Source: Tricholoma matsutake
Lineage: Eukaryota > Basidiomycota > Agaricomycetes > Agaricales > Tricholomataceae
Assembly: GCA_026075535.2 (NCBI GenBank)
Contig: AP026540.1
Location: forward strand, 12,896,001-12,960,000
Length of the DNA stretch: 64,000 nt
Direction of reading: 5' to 3'
Shown here: piece by piece, positions 58,346-64,000 of the stretch
How the letters are laid out: the number at the start of each line of letters is the position of its first letter
How positions within the stretch are numbered: position 1 is the stretch's first letter
Notes under the pieces: model-generated
What the model saw: only the letters and a program-made list of their open reading frames with translations
What the model was told of the DNA's origin: nothing
The model's database searches: none
Program-made: the position numbers and the translations under genes

Positions 58346-59244
58346 TATATGATGGAGGAAATCTCTTGAAACACCTCAATATGATGAAGTCCCTCCATGA
58401 CAGAATTAACTGATTCCCAAACCCAGAATTCCATGTTTCAGACACACAGTTCAAGTCCACTGTTTTGGTGTCCCTACCCACCAGTTGGCAGACCTTTGTG
58501 GATCCCTATAATGGGAACACCAATGACCCCAATGATCCAGATCCAAAATGCTGTATGTCCTCTGATCAGTTTATAGGTATAGTATGGGAGGAATACAAGA
58601 TACAGGCCAATCAAAGTAATAATGGGAATAATGGAAACAGTAGCACTAACCTGGTTGATACCCAGTTGGCTACTAGTAAATCCCTGGAAGCTTATATTAT
58701 GGATCACAAAGAAAGTGCAAAACCACTGCAAGAAACCTGGGCACTGGATGAGTAAATGTCACAAAGTCCCAGGAAATAAATGTTATAATTGTGGAAAATA
58801 TGGACACCATGCAAAGGATTGCCAAAAGAAGAAGAGGGACAAGAATAAAGGCAAGGGGACAAGCAGGAGAAAAGATCAGTCAAATGTGGGGGAGGAGCAT
58901 ATTGCATTCCCAGTTGATGAGCTGCCCAGAGCTGCTCAAGCCATGCCCTAAATTGCCTCAAATTCAGAGCGACTGGAGGGCTTTAAATGTTATTAAAACA
59001 CTATAAAACACTCTGTAAGAGTCCTACAGCCATTTTGAATACATGTTGTTATACCCTACTCCCCAGAGCCATCTCTCGAGCATGTTTTGTAATAGGTACG
59101 AGGAGATAAACATAGCCAAATAATCTCATCAAAAATACCGATCTGTGCAAAACTCAATAGTATGACTTGTTTCTTTTGTAATAATAGTCTACACAACCTA
59201 TTTGACCATTAAAATACATAACTGAAGCATAAATACAACTCGGA

Positions 59245-59381
59245 TTGCAAGCCCATAACTTTGGGCAATCTCAATCGGCTTAGCCGGCTCAGAGCCGCTC
59301 AAGGCGACTCAGCGCCATTTTGATCGGCTCAAGTGCCTGAGCCGCGCCGCGGGCGAGCCGAGCTGAGCCGTGGCATCACTA
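59245..59381 (+). mobile_element. hAT right-end fragment
   Basis: GGCTCAGAGCCGCTC-type subterminal repeats end in GAGCCGTGGCATCACTA, the terminus of the family at 25468-32114. The following CATGCTAT would be its target octamer, an LTR sequence also present intact at about 56387. The left end is not found, so a deletion has occurred. Confidence 0.6.
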
Positions 59382-59523
59382 CATGCTATATATAGACCAT
59401 AGTACGCATCATAGTACGCATCAATACTGCAATAGGAGTATACGAGACGTCTAACTCTCGCTTTGGCTCTTACTATGCGCAATAGGAAGTGCCCCCTTCC
59501 TTGAGTAATCATAAATCCCAATA

Positions 59524-60054
59524 CTTCAAGCTCCACAAATTGATTTTCCGCCAATTTCACGCGCATTATTATCTATACCGATCACGAAATGCAAATTCCA
59601 ATTATACAAGGGCTACCGGTCCAAAAGTAGTCGAAAACAAAGTCGTCAAATACTGTGCGGCTACGAATCGAATACGAGGACGTAAGAACATCAAGTAGCA
59701 AAGAAGAAATGTGGTTAACACATGTGCAGAATAAAATCATTCAAAACAAAGTCAAAACAATAAATGCAACGCAAGGATAGAAGCAGAACAGGATTCGAAG
59801 ACAAAAGACTCTAAAACGATACGTGGAACCTTAATGGCGTGAAAAGGAAATATGAAGGTAGCCGCAGCAAAAGCGAACGAACCGCTCGGCGCGGGAAGTT
59901 GGAGCCTTGTTCCTTGTGCCAGTGTGGTAAAGCTGTTTAGCAACCTGGGGCTAATAATAGAGTAAGAATATGCACAGATGAACGCAAAAGAAGAACATGA
60001 CGAACCGCCTACGTAGCATGCTAAGGATGGAGGATGGTCGATGAGCAAGCGAAG
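59524..60054. other. Downstream region of the secreted-peptide gene
   Basis: Unique-looking DNA with no repeat match in the window. It may hold the 3' UTR of the gene at 60055 or further exons: a donor-like GTTCGT at the last in-frame Gly codon and an acceptor near 59935 would extend the protein with a basic tail. Confidence 0.3.
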
Positions 60055-60274
60055 TCAAGTACTAAAGGACAACGAACCAATCGCAGGTTCAGGCTCTGGA
60101 GCAGCCTCTCGGGGGAGTGCGGTGCGCTTGCTAAGAAGCGATTGTCCTGCCACGGACAAAGCCACTGTAAAATATAGGTTTTAACTTTGCACAAGCACAC
60201 GGTCATGCATCATGTCTGAGACAGTGGTACTTACTGTATGCCAAGGTGGAGATGACGAGTACAGCAAAACGCAT
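60055..60274 (-). CDS. Small secreted peptide precursor with Kex2-type site
   Basis: Exon 1 (60274-60235) and exon 2 (60164-60055) join across a 70-nt GT-AG intron to give 49 residues. The first 20 residues (MRFAVLVIST, then ALSVAG) form a clear signal peptide; LLSKR follows, a dibasic Kex2-type cleavage site; then TALPREAAPEPEPAIGS, rich in Glu-Pro/Ala-Pro dipeptides. A TATAAA box lies about 90 bp upstream. Short Kex2-processed secreted peptides are common in basidiomycetes, but this one matches no family I know. An alternative longer 3' splice form is possible. Confidence 0.55.
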
Positions 60275-60363
60275 TTTGAGATATTTGACCGGTAGTGCTA
60301 TTAAGTCAGAGAAACTTGTTGGTTGAGGAGGTTGTATGCTTTTACAATGGAAGAGCGCTGGGG

Positions 60364-60369
60364 TTTATA
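60364..60369 (-). promoter_or_regulatory. TATA box of the secreted-peptide gene
   Basis: Minus-strand GGATATAAACC, 90 bp before the ATG at 60274, at the spacing usual for a core promoter with a short 5' UTR. Confidence 0.55.
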
Positions 60370-60989
60370 TCCTACGAGACTCAGGGGTAGCTGAGAGAAT
60401 AAGGAAGGCCAGGGATGATAGGTTATGCGACTGCACACATGGGTTCATGATAGACACCACTGCCGGGTCCTGATAATATCTAGTGCGTCCATTAATGTTT
60501 AAGGATTATTTTCTATTTTATTCAAGATTGACTATCTGTTTTCCTGCCTACAGACGTTTCTTGGACGTTTCGGCTATGGATCTCGACAGTTCATTGAAAG
60601 CTTGTTGAAAGCTAATGCTAGGACTAAGCAAAGACGTAATGGATAACTCGATGACTCGATTACGTTGCACACATCCCATCTGTTCTCGCCTCGACTAGAA
60701 TGTGCGCCGCTGCAGCCTTACTATCCTGGCCAGTGTTGGGCAAGTGGTAGAAGGAAATAAAAGCTGGTTTTGGAATAAATTTGAATCCTATTGGACATAA
60801 ATGATAAACCAAACATAAATTTTTTACCCTCTGTGCCAAGGCCCAGGATACCGCTACACATGAGACAAACTTCCTTTTTTATTATTATCATGTTCGAACG
60901 TGGATTAGTTATTTGTTAGTGCTGCAGCGCTATCAGGCCTCAGGCCTCAGGCGCCATCGGTAGACTTCGACCAATCAGGGCTCACCATC

Positions 60990-61041
60990 AATGCGAACGT
61001 ACCTGAGCGCTCGGCGCTCAGGGCTCAGGTACGTTCGCATT
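60990..61041. other. Perfect 19-bp hairpin
   Basis: AATGCGAACGTACCTGAGC (60990-61008) pairs exactly with 61023-61041 across a 14-nt loop that itself contains GAGCGC-type symmetry. No coding frame. Confidence 0.75.
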
Positions 61042-62129
61042 AACGGGGTTTGCTGAAAAAGGAGGGAGACGGAGAGCAGCGGAGAGCCTAGATATGCAAG
61101 GTCGCACGAAATTATGGAGTGGTAAAAGCTGTTGATGTCTACCAGATGTATACAAACCCTGTGTGGAACGTGCATAACATCATGCTTAAACTGCGAGGTG
61201 GCGAAAGAGTCCATCTCCCACTTCTGGATTACGGAGTTTTCAAGTTTACTGCTATGCTCCAGATATTGACACCATTCAAAGCACGGCCTTAAACCGAAAA
61301 CAAACACGAAGTAGCAGAAACAAAAGATTTTTTCCCTGGGACCTGGATATACAATACATCAGTCGGTATAAGAGAATTTGATTAAAACTAGTTAAAAATG
61401 TGTAGAGATAGTTGGTTTCTACGACTACCCTCTCGAGACTAAGTACCTCACCCAGAAATTGTGTGACCCACCTGGTCATGCACGAAAATCCATCCACTCC
61501 GTAGGCCATAGCAGTCAGACAAGTCTGACAGTCCACCTGACGAACGACAGATTGCATCGGTGCGGCATGAATCATGTACAGTAGTCTCTATCTAGTCTCT
61601 AGTCTGGATCAATGCGCCAAAAGGTGAAGCGTAGGAATTGCGTTGACGAAATGCTCTGCGGGAAAAATGCCCATAGGTGAGCGTGCACGCCAATGAAGTA
61701 CATTCACCAACAAAAGCGACTAGACCATATCAGGGTTGAAGAAAACTTCCGGATTATATTTGACCAGTTTTGACGTTAGACGGACCCATGCAGAAAAATG
61801 TCTGTATGTTATATGTATTCTGTTATATTGTCAGGGCGAAGGAAGATCTGTATCAGTCAAGTACTGTCGCATGATGGACTCCCATTACGTCGTGTCATGT
61901 TTTTTGCGCTCCATATGAATGACAGAGCTAAGCTCGATTGGGCCCAACGGCATGCCGTATTCGTGTTCCGTTCGGTAGAGCTTGCAGTAGAATTCTCATT
62001 CTATGACCCATACTCGTGATTTTCCGTCAATCGTACATCTTACGCGAAAGTGGATGGCTATCGCATGGCTGAACGAAAAATTTGCCCAGTTGGGTGTTGG
62101 GTATGTGTCAGAAAAGATGTTACTCCAAA
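61042..62129. other. No gene recognised
   Basis: Open frames on both strands are short and lack domains. Composition is host-like, not repeat-like. Confidence 0.35.
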
Positions 62130-62200
62130 CAGCTCATTCTAGGTAAGGTTTCCGAACAGGAAATATTTTCCTGTTCAGAAACCTTACCTAGAATGAGCTG
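62130..62200. other. 34-bp inverted repeat with 3-nt loop
   Basis: 62130-62163 and 62167-62200 are inverse copies with one mismatch (C/T at the C-GAACAGG position). The arms read CAGCTCATTCTAGGTAAGG and onward; the loop is TAT. The right arm contains CCTTACCTAGAATG. Confidence 0.85.
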
Positions 62201-63018
62201 AGGCTACTTCCAACGCGTTTCAGAAACTGTCAGTTTTGAACAATTATATTCAGGATACCTTAGACTTCACGATGGTCAGTCACGTATTTGCGCTCTTCGC
62301 CACATGCGCTTCGCCGAGAGGCTTTTCGGTAGGACTTTGCCAGATGATCACAAATCTGGACATTGAATGAAAAATTATTCTCTAAATACCTGGGAATCAG
62401 AGAACGAAATCATCACCAGAAAGATAAATATCTCGGATACTTAGCAGCGTTGTACGGAAGCCCCTTGTTAAAACCTGTGACGCCGCAATTATTAGCGCCA
62501 CAATAATCACATCCTCATAAGGCTAACCACTCGTGTGCAGTCTTGGCAAGCTAATCTTGTGAAACTATTCGGAGAATCTGAGTCTCCGAAGTGGAAAGGT
62601 GGCGCCCGAACATCTCTATGAATGGTAACTCGTTTTCCTGTCTTCTATGTAAGTTATTTGACCCAATGGGCGCCATACTTTGTTATAGCCTTATTAGATC
62701 AATCGGAATATATGCATACTCCACTGACCTACAATCTCACAGTATGAACAGAAGCGGCCTGCCAGAAATCAAAACGGGTGCGAGGTACGTCAACGTGTAC
62801 GGGCCCCGAAAGTCGGTAGTACACCATGTGAAAAAAATCAAGAACAGATGATAAAACGACATACTTACTTAGTCACAGCGGCGACGCTTACTGAGCATTG
62901 TTATTACTGGAAGAGGAACAGGAAAGGGTAAGCAGCACAGGTACGCGTTTAATGATGTCAGAAAACATTACTCGTCCAGCACCAACAGCGCGACCCCAAA
63001 CCTGTCACCATAAACCTG
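62201..63018. other. No gene firmly recognised
   Basis: A plus-strand frame (62591-62851, starting MERWRPNISMNGNSF) is open for 86 codons but has no domain or promoter support. Confidence 0.3.
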
Positions 63019-63237
63019 TCACCAACTCGTTGCATCCCGAGCAGCCCTCACAGACAACTTCTCTTCCCACGAGATAGATGTAACACTGACAGCATGAACG
63101 TCGTGTTGAGGTGTGATGCCTGGATTTGCCACTCGTGCCCACATCTCGTCTTTCTCCTTCACCGAATGCGGGAAAGGATATAAAACCGACTGGCCATCGT
63201 GGAACCCCGGTGTCAATCTGGTGTTGTCCGCGAACAC
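63019..63237 (-). CDS. Hypothetical small ORF or terminal exon
   Basis: 72 codons with good protein character (NTRLTPGFHDGQSVLYPFPH, SWEEKLSVRAARDATSW) ending in a stop at 63019. A start at 63237 or an upstream exon with an acceptor near 63240 is possible. It overlaps, in the opposite direction, the likely promoter of the next gene, so only one of the two may be real. Confidence 0.3.
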   Translation of the reverse strand: MFADNTRLTPGFHDGQSVLYPFPHSVKEKDEMWARVANPGITPQHDVHAVSVTSISWEEKLSVRAARDATSW

Positions 63238-63283
63238 GTTCTTCTCTTCATTAGCTTGACAATGAGCGAATCAAGATAGCGAT

Positions 63284-63559
63284 ATGTCAGAAGCAAGAGA
63301 TGAAGGGCGCGAGTCCTTCTCAGAGTCAGAAACCGGATCCGAATCTGATCGGATAGAAGAACGAGAAAACATGAACGATACGAGCAGCCGAAGGTACATA
63401 CGTATACCTTGGAAGAGGAAGAATCGTCCTTATCAGGGTAGGTGGAACCTCAATAATGTTCCATTTCGAAGGAAGAATAAACATCTCGTCAGCCTCCTTG
63501 TCCTCATGCGATGACTCGAGGAGGAGTTTTAAAGAAGTTGGAATCGGAGATAAGAATTG
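63284..63559 (+). CDS. Hypothetical small acidic protein
   Basis: The ATG at 63284 opens MSEARDEGRESFSESETGSE. A phase-2 intron (GTACATACG...TTATCAG, about 63393-63437) joins a second exon reading VGGTSIMFHFEGRINISSAS and ending GIGDKN at a TGA near 63559. A TATA-like GGATATAAAAC lies at 63176-63186, about 100 bp upstream. A five-codon upstream frame (ATG 63262) precedes it. No family recognised. Confidence 0.3.
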
Positions 63560-64000
63560 AGTACCAGTGAAGAATGGATTCTAGGCGAGTTCGGAAAAAG
63601 AGATTTATAGCATGTCGTAGTACTCCTTCGTCAGTCAGAAGCTCGAAAACATATGAGTAGAGCATTCCCTCTGAGGAGATATAGTCAGTTCGAACACAGA
63701 TATTGGCTGCGACGCACCGGAAGGCTGAATTAAGTGATGACTCACTGGCATTCTGGATACATCGTAAAGCCTAGAGCAAAAGCGCGAATAATAGACGAGC
63801 AGGTTTGGACCGTCTTGGGAGACTGCAACTTTATCTGCCATTGGCCTGGGAGGTGATTTCATGTATCAAGTTGCTTGTATTGAAAATATCAGTCATGTGA
63901 CTTAAGCCTAGTTGATAGCCGACTGACAACGTACCCATTGAAATTCAGCATTTATCTAGTTACGGTAGGACTAATCGAATTACACCACAGAGCCGGAGTC
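63560..64000. other. No gene recognised
   Basis: Host-like composition; a minus-strand frame (63635-63862) has no recognisable domain. Confidence 0.3.

Larger units (their letters stand above)
56568..58951 (+). pseudogene. Ty1/copia gag with zinc knuckles, interrupted by MITEs
   Basis: It opens MSQHSDGETPEQPVPC (56568). After frame losses, a gag core block ends LTQLYKTK at 56970, where the MITE enters. Skipping 56974-58345 plus one TA restores the frame exactly (VYDGGNLLKHLNMMKSLHDR). Then come PTSWQTFVDPYNGN, a frameshift, a damaged first zinc knuckle (HCKKPGHWMSKC, first Cys lost) and an intact second knuckle CYNCGKYGHHAKDC (CX2CX4HX4C) at about 58779-58820. The frame ends at 58951. Confidence 0.75.
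56323..59523 (+). mobile_element. Ty1/copia element, second copy, deleted and interrupted
   Basis: The 5' LTR is 56323-56504; a gag fragment follows, then the nested MITE pair (56974-58345), the remaining gag (58346-58951) and the right part of a 3' LTR (59382-59523, ending AAATCCCAATA like the 5' LTR). All of pol is missing. A hAT right end abuts the 3' LTR part. Five-base flanks do not agree, so one end may have been altered. Confidence 0.7.

Overview
The window looks like repeat-rich nuclear DNA of a mushroom-forming basidiomycete (Agaricomycetes). The evidence is: short GT-AG introns of about 47-70 nt in nearly every real gene; a DUF6535-type membrane protein; a KDZ transposase with its cysteine-cluster (CxC5/CxC6) regions; and Ty1/copia, Ty3/gypsy (chromodomain) and hAT elements typical of that class. 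The species cannot be named from the sequence alone. Prokaryotic features (operons, CRISPR, IS elements) are absent.

Layout. 1-9.7 kb: decayed repeats, namely a pseudogene family with Glu-Gly-Tyr repeats (154-1865, -), a 5'-truncated copia element with its 3' LTR (3266-5420, -), a large foldback element (5437-6605), a gypsy LTR fragment, and an unrecognised intron-bearing coding region (8137-9740, +). 9.7-16.1 kb: a DUF6535/HEAT-repeat gene (-) whose repeat domain is built from about 20 tandem copies of a 172-bp exon-plus-intron unit. 16.1-22.3 kb: a host-like, low-repeat stretch holding a single-pass membrane protein gene (20198-21447, -) and a stray duplicate of its 3' end (18130-18435).

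22.3-37.5 kb is a stack of insertions. A copia 5' LTR and gag fragment is interrupted by a gypsy LTR. That LTR is split by a hAT-like element with a perfect 8-bp target duplication (23452-32343). That element is in turn split by a 6.6-kb hAT transposon, also with a perfect 8-bp duplication (25468-32114), carrying a broken transposase. Beyond it lie a 158-bp satellite, a chromodomain fragment and an internally deleted gypsy pol gene (-). 37.5-49 kb: two copies of a tRNA-like (SINE-like) repeat flank a KDZ transposon with two genes (38876-44846), followed by non-autonomous hAT-like elements.

49.2-51 kb: the clearest host gene, a mitochondrial sulfide:quinone oxidoreductase (-) with nine exons, one of only 8 nt. 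51-56 kb: sparse repeats, including a 307-bp MITE with a perfect 8-bp duplication. 56.3-59.5 kb: a second copia copy whose gag is interrupted at a TA by a 685-bp MITE that itself carries a second, inverted copy of the same MITE at its central TA. 59.5-64 kb: mostly unique DNA with a short secreted-peptide gene behind a TATA box (60055-60274, -), two strong hairpins and two weakly supported small genes.

The host genes do not form a pathway. DUF6535/HEAT, the membrane protein, SQOR and the small secreted peptide are isolated single genes between transposon clusters.
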